A DNA stretch of 64,000 nucleotides from Frigidibacter sp. (GCF_030695035.1 NZ_JAUYTT010000014.1:1-64000), one strand, 5' to 3'. Shown: positions 1 through 13,663, counted from the first letter of the stretch. Made by a program: numbers and translations. Notes: a model not told the origin generated them from the letters alone.

Positions 1-123
1 GGGTGCCAGACGCAGGGGGGCCTTCTGCCCCGTATTTTCTAATAATAAGCGGGGGGCCTTGTGCCCCCCGCGCCCCCCGAGGATATTTGGAAAAGGCAAA
101 GGAGAGGGGGCGCGGCGCCGGGG

Positions 124-981
124 TCAGCGGCGGCGCGGGTCGGCGGGGTAGACACCGAGCAGCGCCATGGACGAGGTGAAGTAGCGCAGCTCTTCGAGCG
201 CGAGCTGCACGTTGCGGTCATCGGGGTGGCCTTCGATATCGGCGTAGAACTGGGTGGCGGTGAAATTGCCGTCGACCATGTAGCTTTCCAGCTTGGTCAT
301 GTTGACGCCATTGGTCGCGAAGCCGCCCATCGCCTTGTAGAGCGCGGCGGGGATGTTGCGGACGCGGAAGACGAAGGTAGTCATCATCATGCCGGTGCCG
401 CGGCGCTTCAGGTCCGGCTCGCGCGACATCACCAGAAACCGGGTGGTGTTGTTCTGCTTGTCCTCGATATGGCGGGCCAGCACGTCGAGCCCGTAGATCT
501 CGCCTGCCAGTTCCGAGGCGAGGGCGGCGGTTTTGGGATCGCCCGCATCGGCGACCTGCCGGGCAGAGCCCGCGGTATCGGCGCCGGCGATGGCGTGCAG
601 GTTGTGCTCGCGCAGGAAGCCGCGGCACTGGCCAAGAAGCACGGTATGGCTCATCGCGTTTTCGATCTGCGAGAGCGGGGTGCCGGGAATCGCCAGCAGG
701 TTGATATGCACCCGGACGAAGGCTTCCTCGATGATATGCAGCCCGCTTTCGGGCAGAAGGTGGTGGATGTCGGCCACCCGGCCATAGGTGGAGTTTTCCA
801 CTGGCAGCATCGCCAGATCGGCCTCACCCTTGCGGACCGCCTCGATTGCATCCTCGAAGGTGCGGCAGGGCAGCGCCTCCATATTGGGGCGGGCTTCGCG
901 GCAGGCCTGGTGCGAATAGGCGCCAGGTTCACCCTGAAAGGCGATGCGGCCCTGGATCTGCGAGGGATGGGCGGTGGGCAT
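124..981 (-). CDS. pheA: Prephenate dehydratase (with ACT-like C-terminal region)
   Basis: ORF translation contains IAFQGEPGAYSHQA, NNTTRF and GVNMTKLES motifs typical of prephenate dehydratases. Confidence 0.93.
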   Translation of the reverse strand: MPTAHPSQIQGRIAFQGEPGAYSHQACREARPNMEALPCRTFEDAIEAVRKGEADLAMLPVENSTYGRVADIHHLLPESGLHIIEEAFVRVHINLLAIPGTPLSQIENAMSHTVLLGQCRGFLREHNLHAIAGADTAGSARQVADAGDPKTAALASELAGEIYGLDVLARHIEDKQNNTTRFLVMSREPDLKRRGTGMMMTTFVFRVRNIPAALYKAMGGFATNGVNMTKLESYMVDGNFTATQFYADIEGHPDDRNVQLALEELRYFTSSMALLGVYPADPRRR

Positions 982-1113
982 CGGGCGGCTCCTTCTTCCG
1001 TCGCCCCGCGGTCACAGGGCCGGGAGGAGCGTGTGAGGCGACAAGTAAACCTTGAAAACCGGCAAGGGAAGCGGATACATACCCCGAGCGAATAGCCAGC
1101 ACCGAGGCCCGAC

Positions 1114-1647
1114 ATGTTCGACACGATGACTCTGACCAAGGCCGGCGGCGCGCTGTGCGGCTCTCTGCTGATCCTGCTGCTGGGCAACTGGGCAGCCGAA
1201 GGCCTGTATCACACCGGCCCCTCCGGGCATGGCGGCGATGGTGAGCTGACGCAAGCCTATGCCATCGACACCGGCGCCGATGATGCGGCCGGCGAGGAAG
1301 TGGCCGACGCCGGCCCGCCCTTCGCCGAGGTCTATGCCGCCGCCGATGCAGCCGCGGGCGAGCGGGTGTTCGGCAAGTGCAAGGCCTGCCACAAGCTGGA
1401 CGGCGCCAATGGCGTTGGCCCGCATCTGGACGGCGTCGTGGATCGCGCGATCGCCGGGGTCGAGGGCTTTGCCTATTCCGACGCGCTGGCCGGAATGTCC
1501 GCCGAAGCCTGGACGCCCGAGCATATGGAAGCCTTCCTGGCCAGCCCGAAGGGCTATGCGCCGGGCACCAAGATGAGCTTTGCCGGCCTGCCCAAGGTGG
1601 AAGACCGCGCCAACGTGATCGCCTATCTGGCCACCATCGGCGGCTGA
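1114..1647 (+). CDS. Membrane-anchored c-type cytochrome (cytochrome cy / CycM-like)
   Basis: N-terminal hydrophobic anchor, acidic/Ala linker, CKACH heme motif, [10 protein letters not shown] and GTKMSFAGL (Met ligand). Confidence 0.88.
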   Translation: MFDTMTLTKAGGALCGSLLILLLGNWAAEGLYHTGPSGHGGDGELTQAYAIDTGADDAAGEEVADAGPPFAEVYAAADAAAGERVFGKCKACHKLDGANGVGPHLDGVVDRAIAGVEGFAYSDALAGMSAEAWTPEHMEAFLASPKGYAPGTKMSFAGLPKVEDRANVIAYLATIGG

Positions 1648-1672
1648 CAGCTCTATCAGACTCAGGATTGAA

Positions 1673-1702
1673 GGCCGCCCCGGCAACGGTGGCGGCCTTT
1701 TT
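1673..1702 (+). terminator. Rho-independent terminator
   Basis: GGCCGCC-N11-GGCGGCC followed by TTTTT just downstream of the cytochrome gene. Confidence 0.75.
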
Positions 1703-1817
1703 CATGGGCGTTGCGGCTGCCTCACGCAATCGCAACTTGAAGCGCGGCCAGCGCGCGCTTTACTTTTGGGGACCGAAGAACGCAGACCGCCCAAGGCGGC
1801 ACAGCAGGGGTGAACGG

Positions 1818-3728
1818 ATGATGGCAGCTTGGACGGGCGGACACGGCGCAGCGGTTGGCCGCAAGGGCAGGGCCCGTTTGGGCGGGATGCTGTTGCTGGG
1901 GGCGCTGGTTGGCTGGGCCGGGATCGCGACGCTGGCCGGGGCGCAGGAGGCTGCTACCAAGACCACCGTCGCGCATGGGGTTTCCACCTTCGGCGACCTG
2001 AAATACCCGGCCGACTTTCCGCATCTGGACTATGTGAACCCCGATGCGCCGAAGGGCGGCGAGATCTCGGAATGGACGATGGGGGGGTTTGACAGCTTCA
2101 ACCCCTACACGATCAAGGGCCGGGCGGCGGCGCTGTCCTCGGCCATGCACGAATCCCTGCTGGCCGGCACTGCGGATGAGATCGGGGCGGCCTATTGCCT
2201 GCTGTGCGAGACGCTGGAATATCCCGAGGATCGCAGCTGGGTCATCTTCACCCTGCGACCCGAGGCGAAGTTTTCCGATGGCACGCCGGTCACGGCAGAA
2301 GACGTGCGGTTTTCCCATGACATCATGCTAACCCAAGGGTTGACCAGTTTCCGCGCCGTCATCAGCCAGATGATCGAGAGCGTCGAGGTGCTGGATGACC
2401 GGCGCATCCGCTTCACCTTCAAGCCCGATTACCCCAAGCGCGACCTGTTGCAGGCGGCCGGCGGGCTGCCGGTGCTATCGAAGCAGGATTTCGAGGCGAA
2501 GGGCCGCAATCTGGCCGAAAGCAGCATGGATCCGTTCCTTGGCTCTGGGCCCTACGTGTTCGACAGCATGGATGTCGGGCGCCGGGTGGTGTGGAAGCGC
2601 AACCCCGACTACTGGGGCAAGGACCTGCCGATCAATATCGGCCGGCACAATTTCGACCGCATCCGCATCGAATATTTCGGCGACTATCAGGCGGCGTTCG
2701 AGGGGTTCAAGGCCGGCGCCTATACCTTCCGCAACGAGGCGTCGTCGCTGATCTGGGCGACGGGCTACAACTTTCCCTCACTGGAAAAGGGCTGGGTAGT
2801 GAAGCGCGAGCTGCCGGATGGCAATATCGCCAACGGTCAGGCCTTCGTGCTGAACCTGCGGCGCGAGAAATTCGCAGACCCCCGCGTGCGCGAGGCGATC
2901 GGGCTGATGTTCAACTTCGAATGGTCGAACGACTCGCTGTTCTACGGGCTCTATGACCGGGTCGAGAGCTTTTGGGAGAACAGCGAGCTGGAGGCGACGG
3001 GCATGCCATCGCCCGAAGAGCTGGCGCTGCTGGAGCCGCTCGCGGCGGATCTGCCGCCCGGCGTGCTGACCGATGAGGCGGCGATGGCTCCGACCTCTGG
3101 CGCGACGCAGTTGGACAGGGCGAACCTGCGGGCCGCGGCGGCGCTGCTGGACGAGGCGGGCTGGCCTGCGGGCAGCGATGGGATGCGGCGCAACGCCGCG
3201 GGCGAGGTGCTGCGGGTGGAGCTGCTGAACGACAGCCAGACCTTTGACCGGGTAATGAACCCCTATGTCGAGAACCTGCGCCGGTTGGGCATCGATGCTA
3301 TGCTGACCCGCGTCGATGATGCGCAGATGACCAACCGCGAACGCAGCCACGACTTCGACATGATCACCAAGCACCTGGGGCAGGACTATATCCCGGGCGC
3401 CGGGCTGCAGCAGTATTTCGGGTCAGGCTCCACCGATGATGTGTTCAACGCGATGGGGCTGCAATCGCCTGCCGTGGACAGCCTGATCGCCACCATCGAG
3501 GGCGCGGATACCCGCGAGGAGATGACCGTGGCGGTGCGGGCGCTGGACCGGGTGCTGCGGGCGGAACGGTTCTGGGTGCCGCAATGGTACAAGGCCGCCC
3601 ATACCGTCGCCTATTTCGACATGTACGAGCATCCCGATCCGCTGCCGCCCTACGCACTGGGCGAGATGGACTTCTGGTGGTACAACGCCGAAAAGGCCGA
3701 AAACCTGAAGGCGGCAGGCGCCTTCTGA
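1818..3728 (+). CDS. yejA: ABC transporter extracellular solute-binding protein, family 5 (YejA-like)
   Basis: Signal peptide ([21 protein letters not shown]) then [29 protein letters not shown]; the listed ORF (1377) extends upstream but the ATG at 1818 precedes the signal peptide. Confidence 0.85.
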   Translation: MMAAWTGGHGAAVGRKGRARLGGMLLLGALVGWAGIATLAGAQEAATKTTVAHGVSTFGDLKYPADFPHLDYVNPDAPKGGEISEWTMGGFDSFNPYTIKGRAAALSSAMHESLLAGTADEIGAAYCLLCETLEYPEDRSWVIFTLRPEAKFSDGTPVTAEDVRFSHDIMLTQGLTSFRAVISQMIESVEVLDDRRIRFTFKPDYPKRDLLQAAGGLPVLSKQDFEAKGRNLAESSMDPFLGSGPYVFDSMDVGRRVVWKRNPDYWGKDLPINIGRHNFDRIRIEYFGDYQAAFEGFKAGAYTFRNEASSLIWATGYNFPSLEKGWVVKRELPDGNIANGQAFVLNLRREKFADPRVREAIGLMFNFEWSNDSLFYGLYDRVESFWENSELEATGMPSPEELALLEPLAADLPPGVLTDEAAMAPTSGATQLDRANLRAAAALLDEAGWPAGSDGMRRNAAGEVLRVELLNDSQTFDRVMNPYVENLRRLGIDAMLTRVDDAQMTNRERSHDFDMITKHLGQDYIPGAGLQQYFGSGSTDDVFNAMGLQSPAVDSLIATIEGADTREEMTVAVRALDRVLRAERFWVPQWYKAAHTVAYFDMYEHPDPLPPYALGEMDFWWYNAEKAENLKAAGAF

Positions 3729-3756
3729 GGGGCCGATAAAGGGGCAGGTTCACCAC

Positions 3757-4839
3757 ATGGGCGCCTATATCCTGCGGCGGTTGCTGCTGATGATCCCGAC
3801 GTTGATCGGGATCATGATCATCAACTTTGCGCTGACTCAATTCGTGCCCGGCGGGCCGATCGAACAGGTTCTGGCCCGGATCGAGGGCGAGGGCGACGTA
3901 TTTCGCAACATCTCGGGCGGCGGGGATGCCGGCCAGATGCAGGCGGTGGGCGATGAGCGCTATTCCGGCGCGCGCGGCCTTCCGCCGGAGTTCATCGCCG
4001 AGCTGGAAAAGCAGTTCGGCTTCGACAAGCCGCCCTTGGAGCGGTTCCTGACGATGATGGGCGGCTATCTGCGCTTCGATTTTGGTGAGAGCTATTTCCG
4101 GTCGATCTCGGTGGTGGATCTGGTGATCGAGAAGATGCCGGTGTCGATCACGCTGGGGCTGTGGTCGACGCTGATCGCCTACATGATCTCCATCCCGCTT
4201 GGCATCCGCAAGGCGGTGAAGGATGGTACGCCCTTTGATACATGGACCTCGGGCGCCGTTATCGTGGCCTATGCGATCCCCGGCTTCCTGTTCGCGGTGC
4301 TGCTGATCGTGCTGTTCGCGGGCGGCAGCTATTGGCGGATCTTCCCGCTGCGGGGGCTGACATCCGACAACTTCGAGGATCTGACGCTGATCGGCAAGGC
4401 GCTGGACTATCTGTGGCACATCGCGCTGCCGGTGCTGTCCACCACCATCGCCAGCTTTGCCACGCTGACGCTGCTGACCAAGAACAGCTTTCTGGATGAG
4501 ATCAACAAGCAGTATGTGATGACCGCCCGCGCCAAGGGCCTGACCGAGGGCCGGGTGCTCTATGGCCACGTCTTCCGCAATGCGATGCTGATCGTGATCG
4601 CCGGGTTTCCGGGGCTGTTCCTGGGCGTGTTCTTCGGATCGTCGCTGCTGATCGAGACGATCTTCTCGCTCGATGGCCTTGGGCGGCTGGGATATGAGGC
4701 GGCGGTGGCGCGGGATTATCCGGTGGTGTTCGGCACACTCTATGTCTTCGGGCTGGTGGGGCTGCTGGTCGGGATCCTGTCGGACCTGATGTATGTCTTC
4801 GTCGACCCGCGGATCGATTTTGAGCGGAGGGCTGGCTGA
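3757..4839 (+). CDS. yejB: ABC transporter permease (YejB-like)
   Basis: DppB/YejB-type membrane protein, [24 protein letters not shown]...; operon position. Confidence 0.88.
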   Translation: MGAYILRRLLLMIPTLIGIMIINFALTQFVPGGPIEQVLARIEGEGDVFRNISGGGDAGQMQAVGDERYSGARGLPPEFIAELEKQFGFDKPPLERFLTMMGGYLRFDFGESYFRSISVVDLVIEKMPVSITLGLWSTLIAYMISIPLGIRKAVKDGTPFDTWTSGAVIVAYAIPGFLFAVLLIVLFAGGSYWRIFPLRGLTSDNFEDLTLIGKALDYLWHIALPVLSTTIASFATLTLLTKNSFLDEINKQYVMTARAKGLTEGRVLYGHVFRNAMLIVIAGFPGLFLGVFFGSSLLIETIFSLDGLGRLGYEAAVARDYPVVFGTLYVFGLVGLLVGILSDLMYVFVDPRIDFERRAG

Positions 4840-5938
4840 TGGCCCTCTCGCCGCTCAACGCCCGGCGCTGGCGCAACTTCAAGGCCAACCGCCGGTCCTT
4901 CTGGTCGCTGTGGATTTTCCTCGTGCTGTTCGGCCTGTCGCTGGTGGCCGAGTTCATCGCCAATGACAAACCCATCGTGGTGCGCTACCGGGGCGAGACC
5001 TTCTTCCCGATCTACCAGTTCTACCCGGAAACGGCATTCGGCGGCGATTTCCGCACCGAGGCGATCTATAAAGACCCGGCGGTGCAATGCCTGATCAAGA
5101 CCGGCGGGCTGCTGGAATGCTGGGACGATCCAGAGGCGACGTTGGAAGATGCCGTCGATGGCGATGTGGCGGGGCAGGCGGTGGAGGCCGGCTGGATGCT
5201 GTGGCCGATCGTGCCCTACAGCTACAACACCATCAACAATGTCGGCAACGCGCCCTCGGCCCCCGATGCGAACCACTGGCTGGGCACGGATGACACCGCG
5301 CGCGACGTGCTGGCGCGGGTGATCTACGGGTTCCGGCTGTCGATCCTTTTCACGCTGATCGTCACCGGTGCTTCGGCCGTGATCGGCATCGCGGCGGGGG
5401 CGGTGCAGGGCTATTTCGGCGGCTGGGTGGACCTGATCTTCCAGCGGGTGCTGGAGATCTGGAGCTCGACCCCTTCGCTTTACGTCATAATCATCCTCTT
5501 TGCGATTGTGGGGCGCAGCTTCGGGCTGCTGGTCTTCGTGTCGATCCTGTTCGGCTGGCCGGCGCTGGTTGGCGTGGTGCGGGCCGAATTCCTGCGGGCG
5601 CGGAACTTCGAGTATGTGCGCGCGGCGCGGGCGCTTGGGGTGCGTGACCGTACCATCATGTTCCGCCATATCCTGCCCAATGCCATGGTGGCGACGCTGA
5701 CCATGCTGCCGTTTCTGGTGACGGCGAATATCGGCGGGCTGGCGGCGCTGGACTTCCTTGGCTACGGGCTGCCAGCGTCGCTGCCCTCGCTGGGGGAGCT
5801 GTCCTTGCAGGGCAAGTCGAACCTGCATGCGCCCTGGCTGGGCTTCTCGGCCTTCTTCACCTTCGCGATCATGCTGTCGCTGCTGGTGTTCATCTTCGAG
5901 GGTGTCCGCGACGCCTTTGACCCGCGAAAGACCTTTGC

Positions 5939-5942
<4 letters not shown>
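4839..5942 (+). CDS. yejE: ABC transporter permease (YejE-like)
   Basis: DppC/YejE-type permease, HWLGTDDTARDVLARVIYGFR motif; ATGA overlap with upstream gene. Confidence 0.88.
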
Positions 5943-7551
<1,609 letters not shown>

Positions 7552-7552
<1 letters not shown>

Positions 7553-8781
7553 TGCGCATATTGCTGGTCCATCAGAACTTTCCGGCGCAGTTCCTGCGGC
7601 TGGCACCGGCGCTGCGCGCGCGGGGCCATGAGGTGCTGGCGCTGACCGGCGAGGGGAACCAGCGCCCCTCTCCGGTCCGGGTTGTGCAGTATCCCTGGGA
7701 CATGGCGGCGGAGGCGCGGGTCAAGGGGCCGACCGCCACCTACCAAAAGGCCGTGGCGCGGGGCATGGCAACAGCACGGGTTGCGGCGGCGCTGCGGGGC
7801 AGGCATGGCTATGTCCCGGACGTGATCCTCGGCCATAGCGGCTGGGGCGAGACGCTGTATCTGCGCGAGGTCTGGCCCGAGGCGCGGCAGTTGGCTTATG
7901 CAGAGTTCATGTATGGCACACGCGGGCTCGACACCGATTTCGACCCCGAGTTCCGGCAGGACACGCTTGAGGCGCGGATGACCACCCTGACGCGGCGGGC
8001 CCACATGACGCAGGCCCTGGTCGATTGCGACGCGGCGGTTGCGCCGACCAGATGGCAGGCCTCGACCTTTCCGCCGGGCCTGCGCGACAAGATCAGCGTC
8101 ATCCATGACGGGCTCGACACGGCCCGCGTCTGCCCGGACCCCGCGGCGCGGCTGGAGATCCCCGAGGCTGGGCTGGTGCTGCGCCCCGGCGACGAGGTGC
8201 TGAGCTATGTCTCGCGCAGCCTCGAACCCTATCGGGGCATCCACGTGTTCCTGCGCGCGCTGCCCGAGGTGCTGGCGGCACGCCCCAAGGCGCGGGTTGT
8301 GATCATCGGCGATGAGGGCCAGAGCTATGGCACGCGGCCGCCATGTGGCACCAGCTGGAAGCAGCGTCTGCTGGCAGAGGTTGATGGGCGGCTTGATCTG
8401 TCGCGGGTGCATTTCCTTGGACGCGTGCCCTATCCGCGCTTTCTGGCGCTGTTGCAGGTGACGCGGGTGCATGCCTATCTGACCTATCCCTTCGTGCTCA
8501 GCTGGTCGCTGATCGAGGCGATGGCAGCGGGCGCGGTGATCGTCGCCTCGCGCACCCCGCCGGTCGAAGAAGTGCTTGTGGATGGCACCACCGCCCGGCT
8601 GGTGGAGTTTTTCGACGTGTCGGGCTGGTCGGCCGCGCTGACATCGGCGCTGGCGGAACCCGGCGGTCATGCGCATCTGGGCAGGGCAGCGCGCGCCGAA
8701 GCCGTTGCGGGCTATGACCTTGAACGCATCTGCCTGCCGCAGCTGCTGCGCTTTGTCGAGGCGGGTGGCAGCACGGCCTGA
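7552..8781 (+). CDS. Glycosyltransferase family 4-like protein
   Basis: MRILLVHQNFPAQFLRLAPALRARGHEV, YVSRSLEPYRGIHVFLRALPEVL; TGATG overlap with yejF stop. Confidence 0.82.
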
Positions 8782-10137
8782 TCAGATGGCCGAGCTGTGC
8801 TTGGACTTCGTCAGATCGTAGGCGTCGAACACCCGCGCGATCATCCGGGTCAGCGGCCGCGCGCGTTCCGGGATGAACAGGCCGGCGGGCGAGATCTCCA
8901 CCATCTCGCCAAAGGCCGCCTGTGCGGCGGCGAACAGCGCCGAAAGCTGCGCCGGGGTGGCATTCCAGTCGCGGATCATCTCTTCGGCGTCGATGCGGAA
9001 GTCGCACATCACCGCCTCGATCATGCGCGAGCGCAGCAGGTCCTCGCCCTGGAACACATGGCCGCGATGGGTCGAGAATTTGCCGTCGCGGATTGCACGG
9101 GTATGCTCTGACGTCGAGGAGGCGTTCTGCGCGAAGCCCTGCGGGAAGCGCGAGATGGACGAGGCGCCCATACCCACCAGCACCGGCGCCAGATCGTCGG
9201 TGTACCCCTGGAAGTTGCGGCGCAGGGTGCCGGCCTTCGCGGCCCGCGCCAGCCCATCGGTCGGTCGGGCGAAGTGGTCGATGCCGATCTCGTCATAGCC
9301 GTCCCAGACGAACAGCTTGCGGGCGGTTTCGAACAGCTGCAGCCGCTCTTCGGGCGTGGGCAGCGTATCCGACGGGATCATCTGCTGGCGCCGCGCCATC
9401 CAGGGCACATGCGCATAGCCGTAAAGCGCCACCCGGTCCGGCACCAGCGACAGCAGCATCTGCACCGATTGCGCGATCTTGGCCGGCGTCTGGTGCGGCA
9501 GGCCATAGAGGATGTCAGCGTTCAGCGAGGCCACGCCGCGGTCGCGGATCATGTCCACGGCGCGCTTGGTTTCCTCATAGCTCTGCTCGCGGCCGATGAC
9601 CTTCTGGATCGCGGGATCGAAATCCTGCACCCCGATCGAGGCGCGGTTCATGCCGGCAGCGGCAAGCGCGTCAAGGCGGGCCTCGTCAATCTCGTTCGGG
9701 TCGATCTCGACCGAGAATTCGGCGCCGGGGCCCATTGGCACCGCGTCGAACACCGCGCCGGCGATGCGGGTCATCATGTCGGCGGGCATCAGCGTCGGCG
9801 TGCCGCCCCCCCAATGCAGGCGCGAGAGCGTGACCCCGGGCGCCAGCTTGCTTTTCAGCAGCGCAAGTTCAGCCAGCAGCACATCGGCATAGGCGCGCAC
9901 CGGATCGTCGGATTGCGTGCCTTGCGTCCGACATGCGCAGAACCAGCACAGGCGCCGACAGAACGGCACATGCATGTAAAGCGAGATCGAGGATCCTGCG
10001 GGGATTGCCTCGATCCAGGCGGTGAACTGGTCCGGTCCGACTGACGCAGAAAAATGCGGTGCCGTAGGGTAGCTTGTATACCGCGGGACGCGCGCGTCAA
10101 AAAGACCGAGCCGCATGAGTTGCGATTCTGTTTCCAT
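8782..10137 (-). CDS. hemN: Oxygen-independent coproporphyrinogen III oxidase (radical SAM)
   Basis: PRYTSYPTAPHF, HVPFCRRLCWFCAC (CxxxCxxC), GGGTPT. Confidence 0.93.
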   Translation of the reverse strand: METESQLMRLGLFDARVPRYTSYPTAPHFSASVGPDQFTAWIEAIPAGSSISLYMHVPFCRRLCWFCACRTQGTQSDDPVRAYADVLLAELALLKSKLAPGVTLSRLHWGGGTPTLMPADMMTRIAGAVFDAVPMGPGAEFSVEIDPNEIDEARLDALAAAGMNRASIGVQDFDPAIQKVIGREQSYEETKRAVDMIRDRGVASLNADILYGLPHQTPAKIAQSVQMLLSLVPDRVALYGYAHVPWMARRQQMIPSDTLPTPEERLQLFETARKLFVWDGYDEIGIDHFARPTDGLARAAKAGTLRRNFQGYTDDLAPVLVGMGASSISRFPQGFAQNASSTSEHTRAIRDGKFSTHRGHVFQGEDLLRSRMIEAVMCDFRIDAEEMIRDWNATPAQLSALFAAAQAAFGEMVEISPAGLFIPERARPLTRMIARVFDAYDLTKSKHSSAI

Positions 10138-10172
10138 GGGCTTAGGGTTACGGATACACGCGCGGCAAAACC

Positions 10173-10186
10173 TTGACCCAAATCAA
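10173..10186. promoter_or_regulatory. FNR/FnrL box between divergent hemN and fnrL
   Basis: TTGACCCAAATCAA matches TTGAY-N4-RTCAA. Confidence 0.82.
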
Positions 10187-10196
10187 AAGCACCCAG

Positions 10197-10943
10197 ATGT
10201 CCATTCAGGATGCGCATAACATTTCCCTTCAATGTGGAGCCTGTCCGATCCGCCACCGCGCCGTCTGTGCGCGGTGCGAAACGGATGAATTGCTGCTGCT
10301 GGAAGAGATCAAGTATTACCGCAGCTTCGAGGCTGGGCAGACCGTGGCCTGGGCCGGAGACAAGATGGATTTCGTCGCCTCGGTCGTGTCGGGCATCGCC
10401 ACGCTGACCCAGACGATGGAAGACGGGCGCACCCAGATGGTCGGGCTGCTGCTTCCCTCGGATTTCGTGGGCCGGCCGGGGCGCGAGACGGCGGCCTATA
10501 ACGTCACCGCCACCACCGATCTGCTGATGTGCTGCTTCCGCAAGCGCCCGTTCGAGGAGATGATGCTGCGCACTCCGCATGTCGCGCAGCGCCTGCTGGA
10601 AATGACGCTGGACGAGCTGGATGCGGCGCGCGAATGGATGCTGCTTCTGGGCCGCAAGACCGCGCGCGAGAAGATTGCCAGCCTTGTGGCTATCATCGCG
10701 CGGCGCGATGCCTCGCTGAAACTGCGCTCGCCGCAGGGGCGGATGGTGTTCGACCTGCCGCTGACCCGCGAGGCGATGGCCGACTATCTGGGGCTGACGC
10801 TGGAAACCGTCAGCCGCCAGATCTCGGCACTGAAGCGGGATGGCGTGATCGAACTGCAGGGCAAGCGCCATGTGACGATCCCCGATTTTGACTTGCTGCT
10901 GACCGAAGCGGGCGATGACAATGACGGCGGCTACCTGATCTAG
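10197..10943 (+). CDS. fnrL: Crp/Fnr-family regulator FnrL
   Basis: N-terminal cysteines (CGACPIRHRAVCARC), Crp cNMP-type fold, HTH ETVSRQISALKRDGVI; ATG at 10197 preferred over the TTG at 10173, which lies in the FNR box. Confidence 0.9.
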   Translation: MSIQDAHNISLQCGACPIRHRAVCARCETDELLLLEEIKYYRSFEAGQTVAWAGDKMDFVASVVSGIATLTQTMEDGRTQMVGLLLPSDFVGRPGRETAAYNVTATTDLLMCCFRKRPFEEMMLRTPHVAQRLLEMTLDELDAAREWMLLLGRKTAREKIASLVAIIARRDASLKLRSPQGRMVFDLPLTREAMADYLGLTLETVSRQISALKRDGVIELQGKRHVTIPDFDLLLTEAGDDNDGGYLI

Positions 10944-10965
10944 GCGCCGCCGGTCTTGGTGTGCA

Positions 10966-10991
10966 AAAGGGCGGCCCTTGGGCCGCCCTTT
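10966..10991. terminator. Bidirectional terminator between convergent fnrL and usp
   Basis: AAAGGGCGGCC-CTTG-GGCCGCCCTTT perfect stem. Confidence 0.75.
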
Positions 10992-10996
10992 GCGTT

Positions 10997-11836
10997 TTAG
11001 TGGGCCATGAACACCGGAACGTCGGTGCGTTCCAGCATGTTGCGGGTCGCGCCGCCCAGAATGGCCTCGCGGAAGCGCGAATGGCCATAGGCGCCCATCA
11101 CCAGCAGGTCGGCATCGACGTCGCGGGCGTGGCGGCACAGAACATCCGATACCCGCGGCATGGTCTTGGCCAGCACCGACACCTCGGCCTTGACGCCGTG
11201 GCGGGCCAGCCATTGTGACAGCGGGCCACCGGGATCCGACCGTTCGGCGCCATGCGCCGGCGGGTCGATGACCACGATGTTCACCAGATCGGCGGCCTTC
11301 AGCAGCGGCATCGCCGCGCGGGCGGCGTTCAGCGCCTCGGTGCTCTGGTTCCAGGCCAGGATCACGCGGCTGCCGACGCGGGCCGACAGCCCGGTTTCGG
11401 GCAGCACCAGCACCGGCGCGCCGCCTTCGAACAGCGCGGCCTCGACGATGGCCTCGGCGTCCTGGGTCTGGCCCTCGCCATAGGGTTTGCGCTGAACGCA
11501 CAGATCGGCAAAGCGCGCCCGCAGCGCCACCAGGCCGGCGAGGCCGCCCAGCTGTGCTACCGCGGCCTCGGCCGACCAGCGGATATCCTCGGCTGCCATG
11601 CGTTCGCGCACCGCGGCTTCGGCGGCCTCGGCGTCACGCTGCGCCCGCTCGATGGTCTCTTGATGGATGAAGGCGGTGGCGCCGGCATAGTAATAGCCAG
11701 TCTGGGTGCGGTCGATCCCAAGGCAGAAGATGTCCAGATGGGCATCCTCGCGCCGGGCGATATCCACTGCCGCGTTCAGCTGGGCCGCTGCGGCCTTGGC
11801 GTCGGTAACAATGGTCAGGATAGATTTATAGGCCAT
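10997..11836 (-). CDS. Universal stress protein (UspA family)
   Basis: MAYKSILTIVTD...; LLVMGAYGHSRFREAILGGATRNML ATP-binding motif. Confidence 0.9.
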   Translation of the reverse strand: MAYKSILTIVTDAKAAAAQLNAAVDIARREDAHLDIFCLGIDRTQTGYYYAGATAFIHQETIERAQRDAEAAEAAVRERMAAEDIRWSAEAAVAQLGGLAGLVALRARFADLCVQRKPYGEGQTQDAEAIVEAALFEGGAPVLVLPETGLSARVGSRVILAWNQSTEALNAARAAMPLLKAADLVNIVVIDPPAHGAERSDPGGPLSQWLARHGVKAEVSVLAKTMPRVSDVLCRHARDVDADLLVMGAYGHSRFREAILGGATRNMLERTDVPVFMAH

Positions 11837-11905
11837 GCTGCGTCTCCCATGATGCTATTGTGCATGTCGCCGGGGCATTCTTACGCAGGCCGCCAGCGCA
11901 GCGCT

Positions 11906-11919
11906 TTGATGCGGATCAA
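11906..11919. promoter_or_regulatory. FNR box (usp/ccoN intergenic)
   Basis: TTGATGCGGATCAA, full consensus. Confidence 0.85.
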
Positions 11920-11937
11920 GGCGGTCCATGCGAAGAT

Positions 11938-11951
11938 TTGACACAGATCAA
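11938..11951. promoter_or_regulatory. FNR box (usp/ccoN intergenic)
   Basis: TTGACACAGATCAA. Confidence 0.82.
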
Positions 11952-12046
11952 GGCATCTTATGGGCCCTCAGCCCAGAAGCACAACAGTCTAAAAGACAGC
12001 TGTCGGCATGAGTCGGCCGCCGGGAAAAGACGAAGGGACGCAAGGA

Positions 12047-13648
12047 ATGTGGGATTACATCAAGCTGATCGCGCTTGGTGCTGTCGCGGTGCTGGCCGCG
12101 ATTGCCGCCAATTATGCGCGTGATCTGCCCTACATGGTTAACGCACTGACTGTCATGCTGGCGGCTTCGGTGACGTTTCTGTGGGTGCTGCGGAGCATGG
12201 GCGACGCACGGCCGGTGCTGGCCAATGAATATAACGACGGCGTGATTCGCGCCGGCGTGATCGCAACGTCGCTCTGGGGCGTGGTGGGCTTTCTGGCAGG
12301 GACGTTCATCGCGTTCCAGCTTGCGTTCCCCGACCTCAACTTCGGCTTTGCCGAAGGATACATGAACTTCGGCAAGCTGCGGCCGCTGCACACCTCGGCG
12401 GTGATCTTCGCCTTCGGTGGCAACGCGCTGCTGATGTCCTCGTTCTACGTGGTGCAGCGCACCTCGGCGGCACGGCTGTGGGGCGGCAACCTCGCATGGT
12501 TCGTGTTCTGGGGGTACAACCTGTTCATCGTGCTGGCCGCGACCGGCTACATCCTCGGCGCCACGCAGTCCAAGGAATATGCCGAGCCGGAATGGTATGT
12601 GGATATCTGGCTCACCATTGTCTGGGTCGCCTATCTCGCCGTGTTCATGGGCACGCTGCTCAAGCGCCGCGAAAAGCACATCTACGTTGCCAACTGGTTC
12701 TACCTGTCCTTCATCGTGACCATCGCGATGCTGCATATCGTGAACAACCTCGCCATTCCGGTCTCCGTCTTCGGGTCCAAATCGGTGCAGCTGTTCGCCG
12801 GCGTGCAAGATGCGATGACCCAGTGGTGGTATGGCCATAACGCGGTGGGTTTCTTCCTGACCGCCGGCTTCCTGGGCATGATGTACTACTTCGTGCCGAA
12901 GCAGGCTGAACGTCCGGTGTTCAGCTACAAGCTGTCGATCATCCACTTCTGGGCGCTGATCTTCCTGTATATCTGGGCCGGTCCGCACCACCTGCACTAC
13001 ACCGCCCTGCCTGACTGGGCGGCGACGCTTGGCATGGTGTTCTCGATCATGCTGTGGATGCCCTCTTGGGGCGGCATGATCAACGGCCTGATGACGCTGT
13101 CGGGCGCCTGGGACAAGCTGCGCACCGACCCGATCATCCGCATGATGGTCGTCTCCATCGGCTTCTACGGCATGTCGACCTTCGAAGGCCCGATGATGTC
13201 GATCAAGGCGGTCAACAGCCTGTCGCACTACACCGACTGGACCATCGGCCACGTCCATTCCGGCGCCCTTGGCTGGAACGGCATGATCACCTTCGGCACG
13301 CTCTACTTCCTGGTACCGCGCCTGTGGAACCGCGAACGGCTGTACAGCCTGTCGCTTGTTTCCTGGCACTTCTGGCTGGCGACCATCGGCATCGTTCTCT
13401 ACGCCTCGTCGATGTGGGTCACCGGGATCATGGAGGGCCTGATGTGGCGCGAAGTGGACAGCCAGGGCTTCCTCGTGAACGCCTTTGCCGACACGGTGTC
13501 CGCCAAATTCCCGATGTATGTGGTGCGCGGTCTGGGCGGGGTCCTCTACCTCGCGGGCGGTGTCATCATGGTCTACAACCTCTGGGCCACCGTTGCCAGA
13601 CAGCCGGCCCGCTCGGCCAATGTCTCGGCCGCGGTTCCCGCTGAATAA
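12047..13648 (+). CDS. ccoN: cbb3-type cytochrome c oxidase subunit I
   Basis: Heme-copper oxidase subunit [37 protein letters not shown]; start at MWDYIKL. Confidence 0.95.
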   Translation: MWDYIKLIALGAVAVLAAIAANYARDLPYMVNALTVMLAASVTFLWVLRSMGDARPVLANEYNDGVIRAGVIATSLWGVVGFLAGTFIAFQLAFPDLNFGFAEGYMNFGKLRPLHTSAVIFAFGGNALLMSSFYVVQRTSAARLWGGNLAWFVFWGYNLFIVLAATGYILGATQSKEYAEPEWYVDIWLTIVWVAYLAVFMGTLLKRREKHIYVANWFYLSFIVTIAMLHIVNNLAIPVSVFGSKSVQLFAGVQDAMTQWWYGHNAVGFFLTAGFLGMMYYFVPKQAERPVFSYKLSIIHFWALIFLYIWAGPHHLHYTALPDWAATLGMVFSIMLWMPSWGGMINGLMTLSGAWDKLRTDPIIRMMVVSIGFYGMSTFEGPMMSIKAVNSLSHYTDWTIGHVHSGALGWNGMITFGTLYFLVPRLWNRERLYSLSLVSWHFWLATIGIVLYASSMWVTGIMEGLMWREVDSQGFLVNAFADTVSAKFPMYVVRGLGGVLYLAGGVIMVYNLWATVARQPARSANVSAAVPAE

Positions 13649-13663
13649 GGGAGGCACAGAACC

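Noticed and set aside
61-1095. Long plus-strand ORF (344 aa) over prephenate dehydratase
   Set aside because: Antisense shadow ORF of GC-rich codon usage; the minus-strand reading has clear family motifs. The same applies to most long opposite-strand ORFs in the track.
1377-1817. Upstream part of the 783-aa YejA ORF
   Set aside because: Overlaps the cytochrome gene and its terminator; the signal peptide begins at 1818.
11948-13657. 569-aa minus-strand ORF opposite ccoN
   Set aside because: His/Arg/Gly-rich shadow translation; ccoN is unambiguous.
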